From: Candidatus Halocynthiibacter alkanivorans
Lineage (GTDB): Bacteria; Pseudomonadota; Alphaproteobacteria; Rhodobacterales; Rhodobacteraceae
Reading direction: 5' to 3'
Length of the DNA: 42,851 bases
Assembly (NCBI RefSeq): GCF_003333265.1
Contig: NZ_QOLB01000157.1
Location: forward strand, 1-42,851
Part shown: in pieces, positions 1-7,924 of the stretch
Position numbering within the stretch: the stretch's first letter is position 1
Layout of the letters: every line of letters starts with the position of its first letter
Program-made: the position numbers and the translations under genes
The notes under the pieces: model-generated
Told to the model about the DNA's origin: nothing
What the model saw: the letters and a program-made list of their open reading frames with translations, nothing else
The model's database searches: none

Positions 1-1
1 C

Positions 2-1162
2 CCGGATATATTTAACTGGCTGCCCCGCGAGGAAACCCCAAAACCCGCCGGCGGTATATCCACCCTGCCATCACCGACCACCAAGCCGACGCTGACCGCG
101 CCGGCGGCGAGCGAGGAACTTTACGAAACGCGCGGCGGCGGCGGTGTCAAAACCCGGGTCCACCTGAGCTCGACCAGCACAAATCCGTTTGTGGCTGCGT
201 GGCAGTTTGCTTGGCGGCTGTCCTCGGAAAGCACAGACAACCTGCGCCCGCTGACACAGTCGGGCGCTGATACGCTGGATGATATCGCGCCGGGCACCTA
301 CGTGTTTGGCGCCCGCTGCCAGACGAAACGCGGCATTTGGTCAGACTGGTCTTACAGCCCGCCAGTGGCAATCCTTGGTGTTAACGCAGCGCCGGTGGCG
401 CTGTCGGGCCTGTCAATCCAGGCGCTTGGTGGTGGTGTGGCGATGATGCGCTGGCAGCGTCATCCGTCTCTTGATGTTCAGCAGGGCGGGCGGATCGAAT
501 TTCGCCATTCCAGTGCATTGACCGGAGCGTCCTGGCAGGCATCCACCTCGATAGGAAAATCCATTTATGGGGGCAACACTGAAGCAACGCTGCCGCTGAA
601 ATCCGGCACATATCTGGCGCGGCCATTCGATGCCCTTGGCATTCCGGGTCCGGTCGCCACCGACACAACCACCGGGGCATCAATTATCGCCACAACGCAA
701 GTTGCCCAGATGGTTGCCCATCCCGCGTTCGCTGGCACCAAAGTCGGTTGCGCAGTGGCATCCAGCGTTCTGGAACTGTCCAGCGGTCAGCTGGAAGGCA
801 CCTATGCGCTGTCGGGCAATATCGATCTCGGCTCTGTGCAGGCAGTGCGGTTGATCTCTGATGTCCAGGTTCTGATCGGCCGGCGCGGAGATCTGTTCTG
901 GAGCCCCGGCGGCAGTTCATTCTGGAACCGGGGCGGCGACGCGTTCTGGACGGCCGCCGGCGCTTTTGGCGATATCGATATTCAGGTGCAATCGACCAAT
1001 GACGACCCGGTGGGATCTCCGGTCTGGTCAGCTTGGACCAGTTTTGATGCCGCCGAATTTGCCGGTCGCACTTTTCAATTTCGCGCCGTTCTCACTGCTG
1101 AAAACACCGAATACTCGGTCGATGTGACCGGGCTGACAATCACTGCAACACAGGCCGCATAA
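2..1162 (+). CDS. Phage tail tip / host-specificity protein (GpJ-like), C-terminal part
   Basis: The reading frame is open from the first bases of the window to the TAA at 1160-1162, so this is the 3' end of a longer gene; the GTG at 191 is only an internal in-frame codon. The visible ~386 residues contain fibronectin-III-like beta segments (WSDWSYSPPVAILG) and a C-terminal region with the W/G motif GDLFWSPGG..FWNRGGDAFW followed by DIDIQVQSTNDD and VWSAWTSFDAAEFAGRTFQFRA. That layout is typical of the distal part of tail-tip/central-fibre proteins of siphophages (lambda J type), which sit at the tail end and contact the receptor. The genes just downstream are a fibre and a lysis cassette, as expected at the end of a tail module. 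The family call is by eye. Confidence 0.75.
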   Translation, partial: PDIFNWLPREETPKPAGGISTLPSPTTKPTLTAPAASEELYETRGGGGVKTRVHLSSTSTNPFVAAWQFAWRLSSESTDNLRPLTQSGADTLDDIAPGTYVFGARCQTKRGIWSDWSYSPPVAILGVNAAPVALSGLSIQALGGGVAMMRWQRHPSLDVQQGGRIEFRHSSALTGASWQASTSIGKSIYGGNTEATLPLKSGTYLARPFDALGIPGPVATDTTTGASIIATTQVAQMVAHPAFAGTKVGCAVASSVLELSSGQLEGTYALSGNIDLGSVQAVRLISDVQVLIGRRGDLFWSPGGSSFWNRGGDAFWTAAGAFGDIDIQVQSTNDDPVGSPVWSAWTSFDAAEFAGRTFQFRAVLTAENTEYSVDVTGLTITATQAA

Positions 1163-1183
1163 AACGCGCCACAAGAGGTATCC

Positions 1184-2350
1184 ATGAGCCAGGCAACCTA
1201 TACCCCGGACGTGTCCCACAATGACGCCGCAGCGCTGGCGTTCTTCAACAGTGTCTTTGCAGCGATCGCGTCGAACAACGCCGGCAATGCTGAGCCGTCA
1301 GAAACCTATCCCTATATGATCTGGGTCGACACTTCCGGCGCAACGTCGGTCTGGAAAGCGCGGAACGCAGCAAATTCCGGATGGGGCGATTTGCTCAACC
1401 TGGATAACGCTGCAATCAAGGCGGCCTATGAGGCAAACGCAGATACCAATGTATTCACCGACGCAGAAAAGGCAAAACTGTCTGGAGTCGGGGGCGCATC
1501 GCTTCCGGTCAAGATTGAGGCCTATGATGCTTCCGACGCCGCATTCAAATTCACACAGGCCGGGGACGTGGAAATCTACCTCGTCGGTGGCGGCGGCGGT
1601 GGCGGGTCTGGCTCTGACCGACAGGACGAAGCCACTGCCCACGGCGGCGGCCCCGGTGGATCTTCCGTCAAGGTAATGAACGTCAATACCGCGGACTCCT
1701 ATTCTCTTATGATAGGTGCCGGCGGTTCTGCTGCTGGTCTTTCAGATTACAACGATCCTGGCGCCGATGGCGGCACTGGTGGGACTTCGACTTTCACCGG
1801 GACAGGTGTGGCGCTGACAGCAACCGGCGGCGCTGGTGGGGACGGGAACAGCTCAGCTGGTCTTACAGTAGGCGCAGCGGGCGGGGTCGGCTCCGGTGGA
1901 GATTACAATTACACCGGCGCAACCGGCCTCAGTCTCGATCCGTCGGGCAACAATGGTAAGGCTTCTGGTGGTGGTGCTCCCAACTTTGGCCACCCAACCG
2001 CGCGTGCAGCGGTATCCATTGTGGACACGGCGAGCGGCGATAAGATCATCAAATACACCGCAACCCAAGCCGCCTCGGCGGTCTACCCGGGATCGCCCTA
2101 CGCGGACATTACATTCCTAATGGCCCGTGCAGCCGCCAATGGCGTGCCATTTATCGACGATCAAGGTCTGGGTGGTCACGGGGCGGGTGAGTACAGCAAC
2201 TGGTCAAGCAAAGATGATGTGATTGGCGGGGCGGGTACACGCGGCGGAGGCGGAGGCGGCGGCTACTGTGTTGATACTGACGGTGGCCGGGAAGCAAACT
2301 CTTATGGCGGCGCTGGCGGTGCCGGCTGCCTGTTCGTCGTTTATTACTGA
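1184..2350 (+). CDS. Glycine-rich phage tail fibre / receptor-binding adhesin
   Basis: 388 residues. The ATG at 1184 has AAGAGG 5 nt upstream. Residues 1-105 are a non-repetitive attachment-type domain (IWVDTSGATSVWKARN, then DAEKAKLSGV, a segment common in phage tail fibres). From about residue 130 the protein is dominated by glycine runs: a seven-glycine run near 135, then GAGGSAAG, GGTGGTSTF, GGAGGDGN, GGVGSGGD, a second seven-glycine run near 360, and a hydrophobic C-terminus GGAGGAGCLFVVYY. This matches glycine-rich phage adhesins, where the segments can pack as polyglycine helices with variable loops that choose the receptor. Function is inferred from composition and from its place right after the tail-tip gene. 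Confidence 0.75.
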   Translation: MSQATYTPDVSHNDAAALAFFNSVFAAIASNNAGNAEPSETYPYMIWVDTSGATSVWKARNAANSGWGDLLNLDNAAIKAAYEANADTNVFTDAEKAKLSGVGGASLPVKIEAYDASDAAFKFTQAGDVEIYLVGGGGGGGSGSDRQDEATAHGGGPGGSSVKVMNVNTADSYSLMIGAGGSAAGLSDYNDPGADGGTGGTSTFTGTGVALTATGGAGGDGNSSAGLTVGAAGGVGSGGDYNYTGATGLSLDPSGNNGKASGGGAPNFGHPTARAAVSIVDTASGDKIIKYTATQAASAVYPGSPYADITFLMARAAANGVPFIDDQGLGGHGAGEYSNWSSKDDVIGGAGTRGGGGGGGYCVDTDGGREANSYGGAGGAGCLFVVYY

Positions 2351-2361
2351 GGGAAAACCAC

Positions 2362-2850
2362 ATGAAATATGATATCTCCCAGGGCGGCGTGGTGGTTAAC
2401 ACCATTGTCAGCGACCCGGCCAACATCGCCGCGCTCGCGGCAGTGATTGGTGGCACCTATGCGGAAGTTATTGATACGCCGCCGCCTGCGCCAGGTCCCA
2501 CAACCGATGAGGTGAACGCAGAGCGCACCCGGCGCATCGAGGCCGGCACGGATATATCGCTCCCAGGTTATGCGGTGCCGGTTGCGCTGCAGGGGCGCGA
2601 GAAAGATCAGATCAGTTTGCTCGGCCTGAAAGATGTGGCGAAAGACCGCATCGATGCTGCCGACACAACGACAATCACCAAGTTTCGCGATCGGAAAAAC
2701 GAAGATCACCTTCTCACGCCGCCGCAAATGGTGACGTTGTGGCGGTTGGGTGCTGCGTGGATGGGCGCGGTCCATGAGGCAAGCGTGGCGCTGAAAGACG
2801 CCAACCCCATCCCGGCAGATTATGCCAACAATGAGCACTGGCCGGCATAA
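2362..2850 (+). CDS. DUF4376-type phage tail-associated protein
   Basis: 162 residues, 11 nt after the fibre gene, with GAGGGA overlapping the fibre stop codon and 7 nt from the ATG. The N-terminal ~40 residues are a small domain (MKYDISQGGVVVNTIV). A Pro-rich linker (TPPPAPGPTTDEV) follows, then a helical domain starting NAERTRRIEAG with LPGY and QGREKDQISLLGL, in the style of DUF4376 proteins coded next to tail fibres. The molecular role of that family is not established; a fibre accessory or assembly role is a guess from position. Confidence 0.6.
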   Translation: MKYDISQGGVVVNTIVSDPANIAALAAVIGGTYAEVIDTPPPAPGPTTDEVNAERTRRIEAGTDISLPGYAVPVALQGREKDQISLLGLKDVAKDRIDAADTTTITKFRDRKNEDHLLTPPQMVTLWRLGAAWMGAVHEASVALKDANPIPADYANNEHWPA

Positions 2851-2965
2851 TCTGAAGCCGCTCTGAGCAGCGAAACATTCCGAAAATCAATTCTTCAGGC
2901 CGTGCAGATCCGCGCGGCCCGTTGTCGTGCCGTTTTGGCAAATCTAATACAGAGGGTATTGAGCA

Positions 2966-3361
2966 GTGAAAGAAACAACATTTGATACGCTGGTCACGGT
3001 GTTGGCGGTGGTGATAGCCGCACTTGGCTTCTCGGTCGGGGTGCCTGACTTTATCGGCGGGCTGGGGCTTTCGATCGGGCTGGGGCTGCTGGCGCGATTG
3101 CATATGCCACTGCAAAGCCGGCGCGGCACCTTTGCAACGATCGTGTCGGCCGTCTTCACTGGCCTGCTGTTCGCATTGATTGCGAAGCTGTATGGCCTGG
3201 CGCCGTTCCAATTGTCGATGGCCGTGGGCGGGCTCACCTCGGCGCTGGTGCTGCCGACGGTGCTGCTGTTCCTGATGGGCATACGCGAAGAAGCATCGAG
3301 TGCAGGGGCAGGGGTCGTGAGTATCCTGCTGGGGCGTCTGCGTGGAGGGCGTGCGAAATGA
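2966..3361 (+). CDS. Holin-like phage membrane protein
   Basis: 131 residues, very hydrophobic. Start is GTG at 2966, with AGAGGG 9 nt upstream. Membrane segments are visible at about residues 8-42 (one or two helices), 53-72 and 80-103. The C-terminal tail is short and positively charged (GRLRGGRAK). The stop codon overlaps the endolysin start (ATGA at 3358-3361), so the two are translationally coupled. Holins form the inner-membrane lesion that releases or activates the endolysin. I see no family-specific motif; the call rests on size, topology and position at the head of a lysis cassette. Confidence 0.65.
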   Translation: MKETTFDTLVTVLAVVIAALGFSVGVPDFIGGLGLSIGLGLLARLHMPLQSRRGTFATIVSAVFTGLLFALIAKLYGLAPFQLSMAVGGLTSALVLPTVLLFLMGIREEASSAGAGVVSILLGRLRGGRAK

Positions 3362-4056
3362 GGGTCAGTACAGCACAACTTGCGCTGATTGCCGGCACAG
3401 CCCGGGAAACAGCAAACATGGCGTCGGTCATCGCGGGGCTTGAAGCCTACGGTTATGTCAAGCTGGGGCTGGAACGTCCCGACCGGCTCGCCCAGTATAT
3501 TCCGCAGATCGCCCATGAAAGCGGGCGGTTTCGCTATGACAAAGAAATCTGGGGGCCGACGCCGGCACAGGCGCGCTATGACACCCGCACTGATCTCGGC
3601 AATTCGCCAGCGCAGGACGGGGACGGGCGCTTGTATTCCGGCCGCAGCGGCATTCAGGTGACCGGGCGGGCAAACTATGCGCTGTTCACCGCGTGGGCGC
3701 AGGCTAAAATTCCGGACGCGCCGGACTTCGTCGCATCACCGGATCTGCTCAATACCGATCCGTGGGAGGGGCTTGCGCCGCTCTGGTATTGGGAGCGACG
3801 TAAGCTCAACCGCTACGCTGACCGGGGCGATATCGAGATGGTGACCCGTCGGATCAATGGTGGCTTGAACGGCTACCGTGACCGGCTGGAACTTTACGCC
3901 CGCACCGCTCTGGTGTTCCTCGGATATGATCCTGGAGATGTGCACGCGTTTCAGCTCGATGCTGGGCTGGATGCCGATGGCGTATCCGGGCCTCAGACCC
4001 GCGCTGCATTCCACGCGGCGCTGCGGGATCATGGTTTCGTCAAGGGCGCCGCATGA
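3358..4056 (+). CDS. Endolysin: GH19-type lysozyme with C-terminal peptidoglycan-binding domain
   Basis: 232 residues. The catalytic domain (about 10-185) has the GH19 phage-lysozyme pattern: IPQIAHESGRF with the presumed general acid E54, KEIWGPTPAQARYDTR with the second glutamate E63, and RSGIQVTGRANYALF. It cleaves the glycan strands of peptidoglycan. Residues ~198-232 (FQLDAGLDADGVSGPQTRAAF) are a PG_binding_1-type repeat that anchors the enzyme to the wall. There is no signal peptide, so export should need the holin coded immediately upstream. The start overlaps the holin stop and the stop overlaps the spanin start. Length and both glutamates are as in intact family members. Confidence 0.9.
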   Translation: MRVSTAQLALIAGTARETANMASVIAGLEAYGYVKLGLERPDRLAQYIPQIAHESGRFRYDKEIWGPTPAQARYDTRTDLGNSPAQDGDGRLYSGRSGIQVTGRANYALFTAWAQAKIPDAPDFVASPDLLNTDPWEGLAPLWYWERRKLNRYADRGDIEMVTRRINGGLNGYRDRLELYARTALVFLGYDPGDVHAFQLDAGLDADGVSGPQTRAAFHAALRDHGFVKGAA

Positions 4057-4370
4057 TGCGCTCGATCGGCATGCTGGTGGCGGCTTGTGCCCTCGCCGGC
4101 ATGCTCGGGTTCTGGCAGGGCTATCAATCGGGTTATGGCCGCGCAACTGCGGCCTATGAGCAAAGCCGCATTGAGCTTCAGCAAGACCTGTTCAAAGCCG
4201 CCGACGAATTGTCGGTCCAGTCCGCGCGGCTGGCGGCTTCGATCGAAGCGCGCAACCACCTGGTGGAGGGTATCGAAAATGAGATCCGGACGGATTCTAA
4301 CGCTGGCACTCGCCGGCCCACTTCTGGCGAGCTGCGCCGCCTTCAACGCCGCTGGGGTCCGCCCCCCTGA
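4053..4370 (+). CDS. Inner-membrane spanin (Rz-like)
   Basis: 105 residues. The ATG at 4053 overlaps the endolysin stop. It has one N-terminal membrane segment (about residues 4-22, IGMLVAACALAGMLGFWQGY) followed by a charged, heptad-like helical region (EQSRIELQQDLFKAADELSVQSARLAASIEA) expected in the periplasm. This is the layout of an i-spanin, which joins an outer-membrane lipoprotein partner to fuse the two membranes in the last step of lysis. The partner is coded in the +1 frame inside its 3' end (4279-4536). Spanins diverge quickly, so the call rests on topology and on the nested partner. Confidence 0.75.
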   Translation: MMRSIGMLVAACALAGMLGFWQGYQSGYGRATAAYEQSRIELQQDLFKAADELSVQSARLAASIEARNHLVEGIENEIRTDSNAGTRRPTSGELRRLQRRWGPPP

Positions 4371-4536
4371 TCTGTCGGCAGAGGTGCGCGCGCCATGCCC
4401 GCACCCCTCAAAATTCATCGGTGCCGGCGACTGGGAACTCATTGCCGGTCGCCTGGGGGATCAGCTTATTGAATGCGGCGCGGAAAAGGCCATTGCCATC
4501 GCGGCAAGCGACTTGGTGGCCGACGCGCTTAAATAG
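4279..4536 (+). CDS. Outer-membrane spanin lipoprotein (Rz1-like), start nested inside the inner spanin gene
   Basis: 85 residues from ATG 4279, in a different frame from the gene it overlaps. GAGGG at 4266-4270 lies 8 nt upstream. The N-terminus is a textbook lipoprotein signal: MRSGRI, hydrophobic LTLALAGPLLA, and lipobox L-A-S-C with the acylated cysteine at residue 19. The frame is open further upstream to 4087, but that longer version would bury the signal peptide, so 4279 is preferred. The mature protein has three further cysteines. It would sit in the outer membrane leaflet and pair with the i-spanin across the periplasm. Confidence 0.75.
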   Translation: MRSGRILTLALAGPLLASCAAFNAAGVRPPDLSAEVRAPCPHPSKFIGAGDWELIAGRLGDQLIECGAEKAIAIAASDLVADALK

Positions 4537-4706
4537 CGGGGCAAAAAGTGCAGCCTGAGAGCTTCCGTATAGCAGTCGACATTCAATCCGACCGCAGCGA
4601 ATGGCGGCGCTGAGCCCAAAGTAACAATTCAAACCGCTAGAAGAATCCTCCATTCTATGAAAGAAATAATTTTTAGAATTCTTTTTAGCTTATTTTGGGA
4701 GTCAGT

Positions 4707-5093
4707 ATGAATTTGGCAATTCAAGCAACAAAATATATGGTTTGGCTTCAGTCTGTTTTAATTGTGGTATTTTCTGCCCTTGGCATCTGGGACAATGACA
4801 AGGAATTATTTTCGATAGCACTTGTTTCCTCTGCGTCAGCCATTTTTTTGTATCTCGTTCTCATAGGATTGCGCAGAGAACTTTTTTGGGTCGCGGTGCC
4901 GTTCGCCGCATTCTGTGTTATCGACTTTATTGGCGCTTTAGGTAGTGGACTTAGTTTCAGAATCTCAGTGGACCTCGTTGATGCGGTACTTTCATTTGTG
5001 GCCGTTTGCGGCATTGTTATATGGCTCAGCGAAAGGGGTTCACTTAACAATGAAGATCAAAAAAAACGCCTAAATGCTGAAGCTGATATCTAA
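4707..5093 (+). CDS. Unrecognised four-helix small membrane protein
   Basis: 128 residues from ATG 4707, with GGGAG 5 nt upstream; a TTG at 4695 in the same frame is less likely. Four hydrophobic stretches are visible (about residues 9-28, 38-57, 64-85, 92-110), followed by a charged tail (SERGSLNNEDQKKRLNAEADI). The gene and its leader are clearly richer in A+T than the tail and lysis genes, so it looks like separately acquired cargo (a phage 'moron'). No family is recognised. It stands alone between the lysis cassette and the IS110 element. A superinfection-exclusion role is possible but nothing in the sequence proves it. Confidence 0.6.
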   Translation: MNLAIQATKYMVWLQSVLIVVFSALGIWDNDKELFSIALVSSASAIFLYLVLIGLRRELFWVAVPFAAFCVIDFIGALGSGLSFRISVDLVDAVLSFVAVCGIVIWLSERGSLNNEDQKKRLNAEADI

Positions 5094-5115
5094 GGTTCAC
5101 TTGGTCCGCTCAGCG

Positions 5116-5143
5116 GTCGTTCGTTCAAGCTGCAGCGAACGAC
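5116..5143 (+). other. Stem-loop in the IS110 left non-coding end (possible bridge RNA part)
   Basis: GTCGTTCG at 5116-5123 pairs perfectly with CGAACGAC at 5136-5143 around a 12-nt loop. It lies in the leader of the IS110 transposase. IS110-type elements are known to make a structured non-coding bridge RNA from a non-coding end, with loops that specify target and donor. The hairpin is seen directly; that it belongs to a bridge RNA is inference. Confidence 0.4.
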
Positions 5144-5231
5144 ATGGTGTGTTTGCGGTGGTCGCTCTCCCTGGGCGAACGAGGTTCAGTATACTGGCCT
5201 CACAAATCACAAGCGGTAGAGGAGAACGACC

Positions 5232-6272
5232 ATGTCTTATTATGTTGGTCTGGATGTATCCGTGAAATCAGTTTCCATCTGCGTTGTTGACGCTCAGGGT
5301 GCCGTTCTTGCGCGCGGAGAGACAACCTCTGATCCTGATCAGATTACATCGTTCATTTCCAGGCATGCGCCCGATCCGGAGCGTGTGGTGCATGAGAGTG
5401 GAATTCTCGCCATCTGGCTGACGCGCGAACTGGAGAAGCGCGGCCTGCCGATAATTTGCATTGATGCCCGCCTTGCCCACAAGGCCTTGTCAGGGCGTAT
5501 CAACAAATCCGACGTTGGTGACGCAGAAGGCCTGGCCCATCTCGCGCGCACTGGCTGGTTCACAGAAGTACACATTCGAAGCGAGGCCTCTGAGCGCGTC
5601 CGCGTGTTGATCGGCACACGAGAGCGCCTGATCAGGATGCGTAAGGACCTGGAAGGGCATGTTCGTGGTGTCTTGAAGGTCTTTGGGGTCTGTATGGGGG
5701 CGGTGTATCGCACGAAACAGCGGCAGGGCTTCAGAGATCAGCTTGCCGGGGCGGAGTCGGCCGATCCCGCAATCAGCGTGATGGAAGAAATGTTCAGTCC
5801 AATCCACAAGGCCCTCTGCGCTGCGACAGAGACCATGGATGATGAGCTGAGACGCATAGCGCGCGGCAGTGATCTTGCGCGCCGCCTCATGACCGTTCCG
5901 GGTGTTGGTCCGGTGGTTGCTCTCTCTTATATCGCAACGCTCGATGACGCCGGTCGCTTCAGGAGGTCGAAGGATGTGGGCGCATTTCTGGGCCTCACAC
6001 CCAAGCGACATCAGTCGGGTGATATGGATTGGTCAGGACGCATCTCAAAATGTGGAGACCGCGATCTGCGGCGCTTGCTTTACTCTGCAGCCTCGACGTT
6101 GATCACTCAGGTCAAAAAGCCATCTCCGCTGTTAACCTGGGCCAGGCGCCTGCGGGACCGAAAGGGGTTCAAGAAAGCCGCTGTGGCAACATCGCGCAAG
6201 CTCGCGGTCATCCTGCATTGCATTTGGCGCGACGGAACAGTCTTTGAAACAAGCATGGAGGCCAAAGCCTGA
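5232..6272 (+). CDS. IS110-family transposase (DEDD recombinase)
   Basis: 346 residues, full family length, ATG at 5232 preceded by GGAGA. The N-terminal RuvC-like domain carries the DEDD residues D8 (YVGLDVS), E55 (VVHESG), D94 and D97 (KSDVGDAEG). The C-terminal Transposase_20 domain has the helix-hairpin-helix-like VPGVGPVVALSYIATLDDA and then FLGLTPKRHQSG and the SGRISKCGDRDLRRLLY segment with the presumed catalytic serine. It performs RNA-guided excision and insertion without hydrolytic strand transfer. All key residues are present and the frame is unbroken. The gene lies inside prophage cargo, between a membrane-protein gene and a reverse-strand DUF4265 gene. Confidence 0.92.
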   Translation: MSYYVGLDVSVKSVSICVVDAQGAVLARGETTSDPDQITSFISRHAPDPERVVHESGILAIWLTRELEKRGLPIICIDARLAHKALSGRINKSDVGDAEGLAHLARTGWFTEVHIRSEASERVRVLIGTRERLIRMRKDLEGHVRGVLKVFGVCMGAVYRTKQRQGFRDQLAGAESADPAISVMEEMFSPIHKALCAATETMDDELRRIARGSDLARRLMTVPGVGPVVALSYIATLDDAGRFRRSKDVGAFLGLTPKRHQSGDMDWSGRISKCGDRDLRRLLYSAASTLITQVKKPSPLLTWARRLRDRKGFKKAAVATSRKLAVILHCIWRDGTVFETSMEAKA

Positions 6273-6540
6273 TATCAAGAACGGAATACCTGCCCGAGAG
6301 ATCAACGGCGGGCTCAGCGTCCTTCGGGACGGAGGCGGATCAAGCCAGTCAGAAGCTGCTGAAGTAGCACACCGCTAACTTCGCGAACGACATTTTGGCA
6401 GATCAGCTCCCGGACGCCATCATGAAGCGGCAGGATCGACTTCGTAGAGAACCGCGACCCCGAATGACAACGAACCCAACTCCTTGACACTATCGCAAAC
6501 AGAGAGCTGGTTCGAGCCCAAAAAGACCGTTTCGTTGGTC

Positions 6541-6981
6541 TCAAATTGAATGGCTGCAGTGCCCTTCTTCGAATTCCCAGACTTTGTTGTGCACTCCTTC
6601 TTCCAACAGAGCAAAGACTTGGTGGATATTGGTGTCGCTAGGTACGTCGACTGCGAAAAGAATAAATCCAAAGTTGCCTTGTTCGAACGAACAACCTAGG
6701 TCCTCAATCGGTCGCCAGTAGCGTTCAAAGCTTGCGCTGTCTGCTGCATTGTTGGGTATAATGCGATAAGTTGAGCGCCCCGACGAAGTGACTGTTTCAA
6801 TGAAATAATTCACCCTCTCCTTCAAAGTGGTTTTGATGACATCTTCGTAGCTCAAGTCATTCGCGAAGAATGGCGAGTTCTCAAGTCGAAATAGGTCATC
6901 ACCTAGTTTGGTTGCCCACACGCTTTCTGTGGAGAAGCCATGCCAACTATCTGGCTCTAGCTCGATTAAAACCTTCTCCAT
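6541..6981 (-). CDS. DUF4265 domain protein
   Basis: 146 residues from the ATG at 6981, which has AGGG 5 nt upstream; ATGs at 7005 and 7095 in the same frame are alternatives, but 7095 lies in the neighbouring methylase remnant. The sequence fits DUF4265 throughout: ESVWATKLGDDLFRLENSPFF, SYEDVIKTT, then SGRSTYRIIP and LGCSFEQGNFGFILFAVDVP. The family is small, soluble and common in bacteria, with no established function. The gene points opposite to its neighbours, between an IS110 element and the truncated methylase, and its upstream end is within ~70 nt of the methylase breakpoint, so it probably arrived in the rearrangement that cut that gene. Confidence 0.75.
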   Translation of the reverse strand: MEKVLIELEPDSWHGFSTESVWATKLGDDLFRLENSPFFANDLSYEDVIKTTLKERVNYFIETVTSSGRSTYRIIPNNAADSASFERYWRPIEDLGCSFEQGNFGFILFAVDVPSDTNIHQVFALLEEGVHNKVWEFEEGHCSHSI

Positions 6982-7053
6982 ATGTACCCTACTGTGCGAA
7001 GCCATTTTCCGAAATGATACTGGACAGTGCAGTAGAAGTTCAATGATCAGTAA

Positions 7054-7608
7054 CGGCAGTTCAGCAGCCGGCGCGATTTTGAACGGCTGCGCCACACCGA
7101 TCCCGCCACCCTGACCGACCTCGAACGCGCAGCGCGCTTCCTGTATCTGCAGCGGCTGGCCTTTGGCGGGCAGTCACGGGGCGTGTTTGGTGTCTCGCCC
7201 GCTCATTCGCCGCGCTTCAGCCTGGCGAAGCTGGAGCCGATCCTTGAAGCCGCATCGGAGCGCCTCGATGGTGTGGTGTTTGAAAGCCTCGACTGGTCAG
7301 GGCTGATCAGGCGCTACGACACCGCCGACACGCTGTTCTATCTGGATCCGCCCTATCACGGCGGCGAGACGGATTATGGCAAGGGCATGTTTGCGCGCGA
7401 TGACTTTGCGCGCATGGCCGGGCAGCTGGCCGGAAACAAGGGTAAGTTCATCCTGTCGATCAATGATACGCCTGAAATCCGCGAGGTGTTCGCCGCGTTC
7501 ATCCTTGATGAGGTCCGCCTGACCTACACGGTCGGCCGGCAGGCATCTGAGCAAAAGGCGCGGGAGCTGATCATATCAAACGCAGACGCGCCAGCCGGGC
7601 TGCTGTGA
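7054..7608 (+). pseudogene. Phage DNA adenine methylase (D12 class), 5'-truncated
   Basis: The frame is open from just after a TAA at 7051-7053 to the stop at 7608. Homology to phage D12 adenine methylases begins at SSRRDFERL and runs through LTDLERAARFLYLQRLAFGG, RFSLAKLEPILEAA, the catalytic motif YLDPPYHGG, SRDDF-like ARDDFARMAG, KGKFILSINDTPEIREVF and the C-terminal ELIISN. The N-terminal third, with the SAM-binding FxGxG-type motif, is absent. No ATG with a ribosome-binding site starts the remnant. Without that motif it should not methylate. The cut at about 7054 marks where foreign DNA (IS110, DUF4265 gene) was joined to the old prophage. Confidence 0.85.
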
Positions 7609-7626
7609 GCGGAGCGAAGAATATGG

Positions 7627-7654
7627 AAAGCCCCGGTTTAATTGTCGGGGCTTT
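7627..7654 (+). terminator. Rho-independent terminator after the methylase remnant
   Basis: A perfect 9-bp stem, AAAGCCCCG at 7627-7635 and CGGGGCTTT at 7646-7654, encloses a 10-nt AT-rich loop. The stem itself ends in TTT, with only a short T-run. It lies 19 nt after the methylase stop codon and separates the old phage transcript from the SIR2-STAND gene. Confidence 0.8.
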
Positions 7655-7924
7655 GGTCTCTGAGAGTTTCCAGCTATGTGCAGTTACAGCATTTTGTCAG
7701 TTTGGGCGGTGACCCGCCATTCGCTGCGATTTGCATGGACGGCGGCAATGCACAGACAGATGACTTTGCAAAGTTGGAGGGGTTTTGTGGACGCAGCTCA
7801 CAGGTGACTTCGGTTGATTGATACTTTCGCAATTTGATCAGTTTCTGAGCTTTCCCATCTTTTCAACCGTCGCGCGAACCAATACTATGCATGTCAATTC
7901 ATCTAATTATGAGCGGTTCCCCAA

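Larger units (their letters stand above)
5094..6500 (+). mobile_element. IS110-family insertion sequence (ends approximate)
   Basis: An intact IS110-type transposase gene (5232-6272) with a 138-nt non-coding segment on its left and about 230 nt on its right. IS110 elements have no clear terminal inverted repeats and make no regular target duplications, so the ends cannot be read directly. The left limit is the end of the preceding gene. The right limit is a guess near the CCTTGACAC at about 6480-6490, before the neighbouring reverse-strand gene. The left segment carries a strong stem-loop, as expected if the element encodes a bridge RNA there. The transposase is not broken, so the element may be mobile. 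Confidence 0.6.

Noticed and set aside
4087-4536. Longer start for the outer spanin
   Set aside because: It would place 64 residues before a perfect lipoprotein signal peptide; ATG 4279 has its own ribosome-binding site.
1-4536. Gene transfer agent cluster instead of a prophage
   Set aside because: The genes lead into a holin, endolysin and spanin cassette with cargo and an attachment site, which fits a prophage better; the head genes are outside the window, so this is not absolute.
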